This document shows, piece after piece, positions 18,275-26,300 of a DNA stretch of 64,000 nt. The stretch covers positions 30,779 through 94,778 of the forward strand of contig NZ_JAAGSC010000039.1 of NCBI RefSeq assembly GCF_010499265.1. Direction: 5' to 3'. The position numbers and the translations under genes are program-made. The stretch's first letter is position 1. Every line of letters starts with the position of its first letter. The DNA is from Wenzhouxiangella limi. GTDB taxonomy: Bacteria > Pseudomonadota > Gammaproteobacteria > Xanthomonadales > Wenzhouxiangellaceae. The notes below the pieces were generated by a model. That model was not told the origin of the DNA and did not search any database. It saw only the letters and a list, made by a program, of their open reading frames with translations.

Positions 18275-18545
18275 GGGCGTCCGGCACCACCCGATCCATC
18301 TCCGTCCTCCGGCACCACCCGATCCCTCTCCATCCCCCCCAATGCCGAAGGAGGTCGCGGGGCGTCCGGCACCACCCGATCCGTCTCCGCCCTCCCGCAC
18401 CACCCGATCCTTCTTCGTCCCGATACCGTCGGAAGCGGCGAGGCGTTCTCCACCACCCGGCCCTTCTCGATCCTGAAGCCGCCGGAGGCGGCGGGGCGTC
18501 CACCACCACGCGATCCATCTCCCTGTCCCCGATCCATCTCCACCC
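18275..18545 (+). repeat. Degenerate repeats of CACCACCCGATCC in the arm of copy C
   Basis: The motif CACCACCCGATCC followed by a TCTCC tract recurs at least four times between about 18286 and 18415, with degenerate versions to 18545. Pairs of motifs are separated by GGCGGGGCGTCC-type spacers. Fewer copies occur in copy B (about 12838-12880). It ends next to the nadK stop codon at 18548. I see no gene between 17584 and 18547. Confidence 0.75.
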
Positions 18546-18547
18546 TC

Positions 18548-19327
18548 TTATCCGTCGGGAATCAGGAACTGCTCCTTCAGGATCCGCTCCTCCAGCGAAT
18601 GTTCCGGGTCGAACAGCAGGCGCGGGCCGATCTTGCGGTCCAGCGACACCCAGACCCGGCTAACGTCACGCACCTCGTCGTAATCGGCCGTGGCGCTGAC
18701 CGGGCGACGCTTTGGTTGCAGCACCTCCAGCTCGATCTCAGCCTTGGCCGGCAGAATCGCGCCCTGCCAACGCCGCGGGCGAAACGGGCTGATCGGGGTC
18801 AACACCACCGCTTCGGTGCCCAGCGGCAGGATCGGGCCGTGGGCCGACAGGTTGTAGGCGGTCGAGCCGGCGGCGGTGGCCACCAGCACGCCGTCGGCCA
18901 CCAGCCGCTCCAGGCGTTCGCGGCCGTTGACCACGATACGAACATGGGCGGCCTGGTTGATCTGGCGCAGCAGAGAGACCTCGTTGAACGCCAGCGCCTC
19001 GAAGCGCTCGCCCGCCTTCGTTTCACAGACCATCCGCAGCGGATTGAGCGTGACCGCGCGCGCCGCGCTGATGCGTTCCGGCAAGTCTTCAGGGGCGTAG
19101 CGGTTCATCAGGAAGCCGACCTCCCCCAGGCGCATGCCGAAGACGGGGAGATCCAGCTCGGCGTGCTCGTGCAGGGTGTGCAGCATGAAACCGTCGCCGC
19201 CAAGCACAACCAGCACGTCGGCCTTTTCCGGGGCCACCCGACCGTATCGATTCTCCAGCTCGATCACCGCCTCGCGCGCCCCGGGATGCTCGCTGGCCAG
19301 CAAGGAGATGGCCGGCGCTACGGTCAT
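18548..19327 (-). CDS. nadK: NAD kinase
   Basis: 259 residues. GGDGFML near residue 44 is the conserved GGDG motif, AFNEVSLL carries the NE motif, and ATAAGSTAYNLSAHGPI is the diagnostic nucleotide-binding segment. It phosphorylates NAD to NADP with ATP or polyphosphate in the cytoplasm. It is a little short for the family (about 290), mainly at the N terminus. Its ATG overlaps the TGA of the glutamate dehydrogenase gene as ATGA, so the two are translationally coupled. Confidence 0.92.
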   Translation of the reverse strand: MTVAPAISLLASEHPGAREAVIELENRYGRVAPEKADVLVVLGGDGFMLHTLHEHAELDLPVFGMRLGEVGFLMNRYAPEDLPERISAARAVTLNPLRMVCETKAGERFEALAFNEVSLLRQINQAAHVRIVVNGRERLERLVADGVLVATAAGSTAYNLSAHGPILPLGTEAVVLTPISPFRPRRWQGAILPAKAEIELEVLQPKRRPVSATADYDEVRDVSRVWVSLDRKIGPRLLFDPEHSLEERILKEQFLIPDG

Positions 19328-22300
19328 TGCGCGGTGGCCTTGAGCAGCTGATCGATCCCGTTCAGCGCCACCTGCAACGACGGGTAATCACCGGCCGAGG
19401 TGTTGCGCATTTCCTCCAGCATCACCGCCACTCGGGCGGTCTCGGCCTGGTAGTCGCCGAACCAGGCCGCGACCGGATCGGCTTCTTCGCCTTTTTCGGC
19501 CAGTATCCGCCGGGTCAGCTGACGGTGATAACCATAAAGCGTATCGCGCAGATTGCCGCGGGCATGGGCGTGCCACTGCCGCTCCACCGGCAGCTGCTCG
19601 ATCTGTGAACGCAGCCACTTCAGGCACAGCCGATCGATCAGGCCGAAGTAGATCGCCGCTACCCGACCGACGGGCAGATCCTGGCTGGCCGCCTCGTCGA
19701 CAATGTCCAGCGACGGTTGCAGATAGCGGATCGCCGTGACTCGGGAAGCCAGATCTTCGGGGAAACCGTCTTCGACCAGCCCCTGGCGCCGCTCGGCCAG
19801 CTGGGCGCACAGTTCCTCGTCCAGCAGATCGGGCAGCTGGGCCTCGTACTCGGCCAGCCCCGGCGCGAAACGGTCGACCTTGCTCGAGATGTCAATCGCG
19901 CGGCCGCCGGGCAGCGCGATCAATCGACGCGTGGCCTGGCGCAGCAGGTTCCACATTTCCAGCACCGCCTCGGTCTGCTGCGCGGCCGGCACCTGGTTGT
20001 CCAGCGCCTCGATCCGGGCCCAGTAGTCGCGCGCCCGGAAAACTTCGCGCGCGACCGTGTAGGCCTTGGCCATGGTGGCCGAATCGGCGCCGGTGTCTTC
20101 GCGAATGCGGGTCGCGAAATGCGCCCCCATGCGGTTGACGATGGAGTTGGTCACTCGCGTAGCGATGATTTCGCGCCACAGGCGATGGCCGGGCATCATG
20201 TCGGCAAAGCGCTCGGTAAGCGGCGCCGGGAAATAGTCCTCGAGCTCGCGCGACAGGTAGGGATCCTCGGGCACGTCGGAGTCGAGCACGTCCTGATACA
20301 GCGTGATCTTGCTGTAGGACATCAGCAGGGCCAGCTCCGGCCGGGTCAGGCCGACCCCGCGGGCGACGCGCTCGCGCAGCTGCTCCTCATCGGGCAGGTC
20401 CTCCAGATCGCGATCCAGCACGCCCTTGCGGTCCAGCATGGCGATCAGGTGGGCCTCGGCACCCAGCCGGTTGCTGGTCAGGCTCTCCATCATGCTGATG
20501 GCCTGGGTCTGGAGATAGTTGCTGCGCAGCACCAGCGATGCCACCTCGTCGGTCATTTCGGCCAGCAGTTCGTTGCGCTCGGCCGGCGCCAGGCGGTCTT
20601 CCTTGACCGCCTGGTCAAGCAGGATCTTGATATTGACCTCGTGGTCGGAGCAGTCGACCCCGGCCGAGTTGTCGATGAAATCGGTGTTGAGCCGCCCGCC
20701 GGCCAGGGCGTACTCGATCCGCCCACGCTGGGTCAGACCCAGGTTGCCGCCCTCGCCCACCACCCGGCAGCGCAGGTCGCGCCCGTCGACGCGCACCAGG
20801 TTGTTGGCCAGGTCGCCGACGTCGGCGTGCGATTCGCCGGCCGCCTTGACGTAGGTGCCGATACCGCCGTTCCAGAGCAGATCGACCGGACTGGCCAGCA
20901 GCGCGCGGATCAGCTCGTGCGGCGCCATGCTCTCGGTCTCCACGCCCAGCCAATCGCGCACCGGCTGTGACAGCGGGATCGACTTGGCCTGGCGCGAGTA
21001 CACGCCGCCGCCTTCGGAGATCAGCGCCTCGTCGTAATCGGCCCAGGTCGAGCGCGGCAGCTTGAACAGGCGCTCGCGCTCGCCGAAGCTCGCGTCCGGG
21101 TCCGGATCGGGGTCAAGAAAGATGTGCATATGATTGAAGGCGGCTTTCAGGCAGATCTGGCGCGAGAGCAACATGCCGTTGCCGAACACGTCGCCGGCCA
21201 TGTCGCCGATGCCGACCACCGTGAACGGCTGGCGCTGGATGTCGGTGCCGAGCTCGCGAAAATGGCGCTTGACCGACTCCCAGGCGCCGCGGGCGGTGAT
21301 CCCCATGGCCTTGTGGTCGTAGCCGTTGGAACCGCCGGAGGCGAAGGCATCGCCCAGCCAGAAGCCGTGCTCGGCCGAGATCGCGTTGGCGATGTCGGAG
21401 AACGTGGCCGTGCCCTTGTCGGCCGCGACCACCAGGTAGGGATCGTCGCCGTCGTGGCGGACGACGTCACGCGGCGGCTTGACGTCTTCCCCGTCGAGGT
21501 TGTCGGTGATGTCGAGCAGGCCGTTGATGAAACTTCGGTAGCAGTGAACCACCTCGGCCATGAGCGCGTCGCGGTCGTCGCCGGGCGGCGGCTGCTTGAC
21601 CACGAACCCGCCCTTGGCGCCAACCGGGACAATCATGGTGTTCTTGACGCTCTGGGCACGCATCAGGCCGAGCACTTCGGTGCGGAAATCGGCCAGCCGG
21701 TCCGACCAGCGCAGGCCGCCGCGGGCCACGCTGCCGCCTCTGAGGTGGATGCCCTCGGTACGCGGCGAGTAAACCCAGACCTCGCGGTCCGGGCGCGGCC
21801 GCGGCAGATCGGGTACCCGGGTCGAGTCGAGCTTAAAGGCGACGTAATCGCGCGGCTCGCCGCGCCGGTCCTGCTGGAAATAGCCGGTGCGCAGAATGGC
21901 GCGTACCAGGTCGCAGAAAGCCCGCAGGATGCGATCCTGGTCGGCCGAGGCCACGCTGTCGAGCACGCGCAGAATGGTCTTGCGCACCAGCTTCGCACCC
22001 TCCTTGTCGGGCGCTGCATCCCGCGTGCAACAGACCTCTTCGAGGTATTCGCCCAGCACGGCGTCGTCGTAGCCGTCGGCCAGTTTCTTACAGTGGGTCT
22101 CCAGGGTGCGGCGGGCGGTCGCGCGCTGGGCTTTTCCTTCATGGTGGCGGGCCGGATCCAGGCGGCGCTCGAAATACTCGACCAGCAGGCGCGCGACCAG
22201 CGGCGACGAGGCCAGGGTCTGTTCCATGTAGGCCTGCGAGAACGGCATCCCGGTCTGGAGCAGATACTTGGCCAGGGCGCGCAGCAGGCTAGCCTGGCGC

Positions 22301-24285
22301 CAGTCCAGCTGGGCCAGCAAAATCAGGCGGTTGAATCCGTCGTTTTCGCAGCGCCCGCGCCAGATCTGTTCGAAGGCGGCCTGGAAATTATCGCGCACGG
22401 CGGCCAGGTTGATCTCCTGGCTGCCGGCCGGGTGCATATCGAAATCCTGGATCCACAACGGGTGGCCGGTCGCCAGCTTGAGCTGATACGGCCGCTCGGA
22501 AACGATCCGCAGACCCAGGTTTTCCAGCATCGGCAGTACTTCGCTGAGCGGAATCGGCTGGCCGTGCTTGAACAGCTTGAAGCGCAGGCTGTTGTCGCTG
22601 CGGTTGCCGTTATCGCCGCGCTGACGCGGTCGGTACAGGCTCATGCGCAGATCGTCCAGGTTGCGCAGGCTGGCCGCGTGGGCGACGTCATAGCTGGCCA
22701 CGTGCGGCGAGACTTCTTCGGTATAGGAGGCCGGAAACGCCTCGCCGAAGCGCCGGCTGAGTTCCAATCCCTGGTCTTCGCCGTGTTCGCGCACGAGGAT
22801 TTCAGCCAGTTCGTCGGACCAGGAACGGATTGCCTGCTTGATGCGCTGCTCGATGGCCTGCAGGTCGAATTCGACCGGTCCGTCAGCGCGCGGACGGACG
22901 ATGACGTTGACCCGGGCGAGCTTGGACTCGCCGACCTGGACGGTGAAGTCCAGGCGCTCGCCCTTGAGCGATCGCTTGAGGATCGCCTGGATCTTTTCGC
23001 GGTTTTCGGTATTGAAGCGGTCGCGGGGGATGAACACCAGGCAGGAGAAAAAGCGGCCGAAGCGCTCGCGCCGGATGAACAGGCGCGTCTGGCTGCGCTC
23101 CTGCAGGTCGAGAATACCGGTGCCCAGCTCCAGCAGTTCATCGGCGCTGGCCTGGAACAACTCATCGCGCGGCAGCGATTCCAGGATGTGGACCAGGGCC
23201 TTGCCGGCGTGGCTGTTGGACCGCAGCCCCGAGGCCTGCATGACCTCTTCGACCTTGCGCCGGACCAGGGGGGTGTCCTGGCAGCGGCGGATGTAGGCGC
23301 CCGAGGTGAACAGGCCGATGATGCGCTTCTCGCCGGTCACCTCGCCGGCCTCGTTGAAGTCCAGCACCGAGATGTAGTCCATGTAGCCGCCGCGATGGAC
23401 GGTGGACTTGGCGTTGGTCTTGGTGATGATGATCGGGTTGTCCGCGGTCTGGCGCTCGGCGCCGCGCGACAGTTCGCGCAGCGACCGGGTCGGCGCCGAG
23501 CGATGATCGGGGTGCATGATGCCCAGCCCGGTTTCGGGCAGCGCGCGCAACACCCGTTCGCCGTCGCGCTCTTCGATGCGGTACTCGCGGTAACCCAGGA
23601 AGGTGAAATGATCGTCGGCCAGCCAGATGAAGAAGTCGTGTGCCTCCCGGCAGGTGAGCTGTCCGATCCGGTCGTCCTTGCCGCCGAAATCCCGGGCGAT
23701 GGCGCGGGCGCGCTCGCACATCGCCGGCCAGTCGGTCACCGCCCGGCGCACGTCGGCCAGGCCGTCGCCGATGCTTTGCTCGATTTCCGACAGGGTTTCG
23801 GGGTAGGACTGACGGTCGATCTGGACGTGCATCATCGACTCGCCGTTGATGTCGGTCTCGGCCGGACACATCTCCAGCCAGTGACCGCCCTGGTCGCGAC
23901 GGATCCTGAGCACCGGATGGATGATCAGCTGGGCCGAAATACCCAGCCGGGTCAGCGCCAGAACGACCGAGTCGACCAGAAACGGCATGTCGTCGTTGAT
24001 GATTTCGACCACGGTGTGCGGGCTTTGCCAGCCGTCACGCTCGCGCTCGGGGTTGTAGACCCGGACGCGCGCCGCGCCCGGCAGGCGCTGGCGGGCAAAC
24101 TCGCGCATGCCGCGCGCCATGGCGGCCAGCTCTTCCACCCCCGCCTCGGCCAGCTCGGCCGGCGGCACTCGCTGCAAAAACGCATGCGCAAAGCCGGCGT
24201 CGGCCTCGCTACCGCCGCGCTCGATGATTTCCCGGCCGACAGCGTCGAGACGCTCGCGCTTGACCGCTTCTTCCGATGCACTCAT
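19324..24285 (-). CDS. NAD-specific glutamate dehydrogenase, large (180-kDa) type
   Basis: 1653 residues, matching the ~1600-residue bacterial NAD-GDH family (GdhB of Pseudomonas). A long N-terminal region with ACT-like segments is followed by the catalytic part: ARGGLRWSDR and VPVGAKGGFVVK near residues 850-890 with the substrate lysine, then GDMAGDVFGNGMLLS near 1030 for the dinucleotide fold, and a long helical C-terminal domain. It converts glutamate to 2-oxoglutarate and ammonia with NAD+, usually catabolic and allosterically regulated. It precedes nadK in one transcription unit. Long open frames on the opposite strand are shadows. Confidence 0.95.
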   Translation of the reverse strand: MSASEEAVKRERLDAVGREIIERGGSEADAGFAHAFLQRVPPAELAEAGVEELAAMARGMREFARQRLPGAARVRVYNPERERDGWQSPHTVVEIINDDMPFLVDSVVLALTRLGISAQLIIHPVLRIRRDQGGHWLEMCPAETDINGESMMHVQIDRQSYPETLSEIEQSIGDGLADVRRAVTDWPAMCERARAIARDFGGKDDRIGQLTCREAHDFFIWLADDHFTFLGYREYRIEERDGERVLRALPETGLGIMHPDHRSAPTRSLRELSRGAERQTADNPIIITKTNAKSTVHRGGYMDYISVLDFNEAGEVTGEKRIIGLFTSGAYIRRCQDTPLVRRKVEEVMQASGLRSNSHAGKALVHILESLPRDELFQASADELLELGTGILDLQERSQTRLFIRRERFGRFFSCLVFIPRDRFNTENREKIQAILKRSLKGERLDFTVQVGESKLARVNVIVRPRADGPVEFDLQAIEQRIKQAIRSWSDELAEILVREHGEDQGLELSRRFGEAFPASYTEEVSPHVASYDVAHAASLRNLDDLRMSLYRPRQRGDNGNRSDNSLRFKLFKHGQPIPLSEVLPMLENLGLRIVSERPYQLKLATGHPLWIQDFDMHPAGSQEINLAAVRDNFQAAFEQIWRGRCENDGFNRLILLAQLDWRQASLLRALAKYLLQTGMPFSQAYMEQTLASSPLVARLLVEYFERRLDPARHHEGKAQRATARRTLETHCKKLADGYDDAVLGEYLEEVCCTRDAAPDKEGAKLVRKTILRVLDSVASADQDRILRAFCDLVRAILRTGYFQQDRRGEPRDYVAFKLDSTRVPDLPRPRPDREVWVYSPRTEGIHLRGGSVARGGLRWSDRLADFRTEVLGLMRAQSVKNTMIVPVGAKGGFVVKQPPPGDDRDALMAEVVHCYRSFINGLLDITDNLDGEDVKPPRDVVRHDGDDPYLVVAADKGTATFSDIANAISAEHGFWLGDAFASGGSNGYDHKAMGITARGAWESVKRHFRELGTDIQRQPFTVVGIGDMAGDVFGNGMLLSRQICLKAAFNHMHIFLDPDPDPDASFGERERLFKLPRSTWADYDEALISEGGGVYSRQAKSIPLSQPVRDWLGVETESMAPHELIRALLASPVDLLWNGGIGTYVKAAGESHADVGDLANNLVRVDGRDLRCRVVGEGGNLGLTQRGRIEYALAGGRLNTDFIDNSAGVDCSDHEVNIKILLDQAVKEDRLAPAERNELLAEMTDEVASLVLRSNYLQTQAISMMESLTSNRLGAEAHLIAMLDRKGVLDRDLEDLPDEEQLRERVARGVGLTRPELALLMSYSKITLYQDVLDSDVPEDPYLSRELEDYFPAPLTERFADMMPGHRLWREIIATRVTNSIVNRMGAHFATRIREDTGADSATMAKAYTVAREVFRARDYWARIEALDNQVPAAQQTEAVLEMWNLLRQATRRLIALPGGRAIDISSKVDRFAPGLAEYEAQLPDLLDEELCAQLAERRQGLVEDGFPEDLASRVTAIRYLQPSLDIVDEAASQDLPVGRVAAIYFGLIDRLCLKWLRSQIEQLPVERQWHAHARGNLRDTLYGYHRQLTRRILAEKGEEADPVAAWFGDYQAETARVAVMLEEMRNTSAGDYPSLQVALNGIDQLLKATAQ

Positions 24286-24367
24286 GTCCAGCCCCGACTC
24301 TGGATGTTTTTGTTGTCGTGTCCGGCGGCCGATCCTCTCTCGTCCAACCGCCTTCTTGTTCTGCTGC

Positions 24368-25531
24368 CTAGCGCAAGCCCGTCTCGCTGCGGGCGATCAC
24401 CATGCGCTGGATCTCGCTGGTGCCTTCGTAGATTTCCGTGATCTTGGCGTCGCGGAAATAGCGTTCAACCGGCATCTCCTTACTGTAGCCCATACCGCCG
24501 TGCAGCTGTACCGCCTGGTGGGCGATCCACATCGCGGCCTCGGAGGCAAACAGCTTGGCCATGGAACCGTCAACGGTAAAACGCGCCCCGGTCTTTTGTG
24601 CCTGCTGTTTGGCCCAGGCCGCGTGCAGCGTCAGCAGACGCGCCGCTTCCAGCTTGGTCTTCATGTCGGCCAGTTTTTGCTGGATCATCTGGAAAGTGCC
24701 GATTTCGGCCCCGAAGGCCTTGCGCTCGCGGGCGTAGCTCAGCGAGGCCTCATAGGCCGCCTGGGCGATGCCCACAGCCTGGGCGGCAATGCCGATGCGG
24801 CCGGCATCAAGCACGCCCATGGCGATCTTGAAGCCCTCGCCTTCTTCACCCAGACGATGCGCCACCGGGCAGCGGTAATCGGCCAGCTCGATCTCGCACG
24901 TCGCCGAGGCGCGGATGCCGAGCTTGGGCTCGGTCTTGCCGCGGCTGAATCCAGGCTCCTCGGTATCGATGATGAAGGCGGTAATACCCTTGGCCCCGGC
25001 CTCGGGCTTGGTCGAGGCAAACAGCACCAGGTAGCGCGCGTAAGGGCCGGAGGTGATCCAGGACTTGCGCGCGTTGATCAGGTAATGACTGCCGTCTTCG
25101 GACAGAACAGCGCGCGATTTCATGGTCGAGGCATCCGAACCCGACTGCGGCTCGGTCAGGGCATAGGCACCGATTTCCTCACCCGACGCGATGGCGCGCA
25201 CGAAACGCTGCTTCTGGTCTTCGCTACCGTGCTTGAGGATGCCGTTGCAAAACAGCGAATTGTTGACCGACATGATGGTCCCGTGCGAGGCGTCGGCCGC
25301 GCTGACCTCGATCATCGCCAGCACGTAGCCAATGGTGTCCAGTCCGGCGCCACCGTAGCTGTCGGGGACTTCGATGCCCATCAGGCCCAGGTCGCCCATC
25401 TTGCGAATATTGTCCAGCGGGAATTCGGCCGATGCGTCCAGTTCAGCGGCAACCGGCGCGATCTCGTTGACGGCAAAATCCCGCGCAGCCTCCTGAATCA
25501 TCTGCTGTTCTTCAGTCAGTTGAAAATCCAT
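24368..25531 (-). CDS. Acyl-CoA dehydrogenase
   Basis: 387 residues, standard length. ALTEPQSGSDAS is the first acyl-CoA dehydrogenase signature, HGGMGYSKEMPVERYFRDAK contains the second, and IYEGTSEIQRMVIAR supplies the catalytic Glu region typical of short- and branched-chain enzymes. It oxidises an acyl-CoA to the 2-enoyl-CoA using FAD, with ETF as electron acceptor. It lies 82 bases upstream of the glutamate dehydrogenase gene, and co-transcription is possible. Chain-length specificity is not determinable here. Confidence 0.92.
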   Translation of the reverse strand: MDFQLTEEQQMIQEAARDFAVNEIAPVAAELDASAEFPLDNIRKMGDLGLMGIEVPDSYGGAGLDTIGYVLAMIEVSAADASHGTIMSVNNSLFCNGILKHGSEDQKQRFVRAIASGEEIGAYALTEPQSGSDASTMKSRAVLSEDGSHYLINARKSWITSGPYARYLVLFASTKPEAGAKGITAFIIDTEEPGFSRGKTEPKLGIRASATCEIELADYRCPVAHRLGEEGEGFKIAMGVLDAGRIGIAAQAVGIAQAAYEASLSYARERKAFGAEIGTFQMIQQKLADMKTKLEAARLLTLHAAWAKQQAQKTGARFTVDGSMAKLFASEAAMWIAHQAVQLHGGMGYSKEMPVERYFRDAKITEIYEGTSEIQRMVIARSETGLR

Positions 25532-25657
25532 GCCTGTTCTTCATTGCAAAAACAGCCGCAATTATAACGGTCTGGCGGCGCCTTCCCGTGGACGACATCA
25601 CCGGCGCACACCCCACCTTGTTCGTGCAAAAAACCCATCTGATCGGCAAAAGTGTGC

Positions 25658-25685
25658 TTGACATCTCGCTTCATGGTCGTAAAAT
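25658..25685 (+). promoter_or_regulatory. Sigma-70 promoter of candidate small RNA
   Basis: Perfect -35 TTGACA (25658-25663), 16-base spacer, -10 TAAAAT (25680-25685). No ORF with a ribosome binding site follows. The downstream hairpins and terminator imply a short non-coding transcript starting near 25692. Confidence 0.8.
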
Positions 25686-25691
25686 GAGAAT

Positions 25692-25800
25692 TCCGGACTG
25701 GGGGATCCCCCTTCCCCGCCGGGATCGTGGCCGAGGTTCCCCCCCTTGCCTCGGCCACACTTATCCCAAAAGGCGACCGTTGCGGCGGTCGCCTTTTGCG
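25692..25800 (+). ncRNA. Candidate small RNA with C-rich hairpin loop (~110 nt)
   Basis: Between a consensus promoter and a Rho-independent terminator. A short GGGGGATCCCCC palindrome is near the 5' end. A perfect 10-bp stem GTGGCCGAGG/CCTCGGCCAC (25727-25736 with 25749-25758) presents the loop TTCCCCCCCTTG. The terminator hairpin ends the transcript. A run of seven C in a loop could pair with G-rich ribosome binding sites. It lacks the SRP RNA GGAAG tetraloop motif. The overall design (about 110 nt, C-rich loops) recalls sX13 of Xanthomonas, but homology is not shown. It lies between the divergent acyl-CoA dehydrogenase gene and tRNA-Leu. Confidence 0.65.
25768..25797 (+). terminator. Terminator hairpin of candidate small RNA
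   Basis: AAAAGGCGACCG pairs perfectly with CGGTCGCCTTTT across a 6-base loop. The T-run is only four long, so termination may be partial. Confidence 0.8.
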
Positions 25801-25820
25801 TGGTGGCGGCGGAGAAATGG

Positions 25821-25849
25821 ATGACAAAAGCGCCCCGAATGCTTATAAT
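25821..25849 (+). promoter_or_regulatory. Promoter of tRNA-Leu(CAG)
   Basis: ATGACA (-35), 17-base spacer, TATAAT (-10), followed by a GC-rich GCGCGGC discriminator as at stringently controlled stable-RNA promoters. The tRNA starts about 60 bases downstream. Confidence 0.75.
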
Positions 25850-25909
25850 GCGCGGCTTGCTGGATCAACTCCAGCGCATCGCGACACTGCCCACTCGGGC
25901 AGCACCTGT

Positions 25910-25996
25910 GCCCAGGTGGCGGAATTGGTAGACGCGCTAGCTTCAGGTGCTAGTATTCGTAAGAATGTGGGAGTTCGAGTCTCCCCCTGGGCACCA
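25910..25996 (+). tRNA. tRNA-Leu (anticodon CAG)
   Basis: Acceptor GCCCAGG pairs with CCTGGGC, and CCA is encoded. D arm GGCGGAATTGGTAGACGCG, anticodon stem-loop CTAGCTTCAGGTGCTAG with CAG, long class II variable arm, and T arm around GTTCGAGTC. Confidence 0.97.
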
Positions 25997-26127
25997 CGAT
26001 CCTGATTCCGCTCCCCTATCCCAGCACCTGAAGCGCAAGAACCAATATCGCAGCGGGGGCGGCTTTTCGCGCCAGCGAAATGAAGCCCGCGCGCAGCACC
26101 GCAGCTAGTCGCTAGTCGTAAGAATGC

Positions 26128-26213
26128 TGGTGCCGAGGAGAGGACTCGAACCTCCACGCCCAAAGGGCACCAGGACCTAAACCTAGCGCGTCTACCAATT
26201 CCGCCACCTCGGC
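26128..26213 (-). tRNA. tRNA-Leu (anticodon TAG)
   Basis: On the minus strand, acceptor GCCGAGG pairs with CCTCGGC with encoded CCA. The anticodon loop TTTAGGT gives TAG. Long variable arm. It faces the CAG tRNA-Leu tail to tail, 131 bases apart. Confidence 0.97.
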
Positions 26214-26300
26214 AGGGGCACTTTTAAAGAATTTTAGCAGGGAACCAGGCGCCCCACCGGGCGCCCGGTGAACGGGCAGGTGTTGCAAAAAGCGAGCGCT

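Noticed and set aside
21124-24441. 1105-codon open frame opposite the glutamate dehydrogenase gene
   Set aside because: It is the antisense shadow of a clearly recognised gene with strong GC-biased codons; no domain or start signal.
25692-25800. SRP (4.5S) RNA
   Set aside because: The conserved GGAAG tetraloop region and asymmetric loop of SRP RNA are absent.
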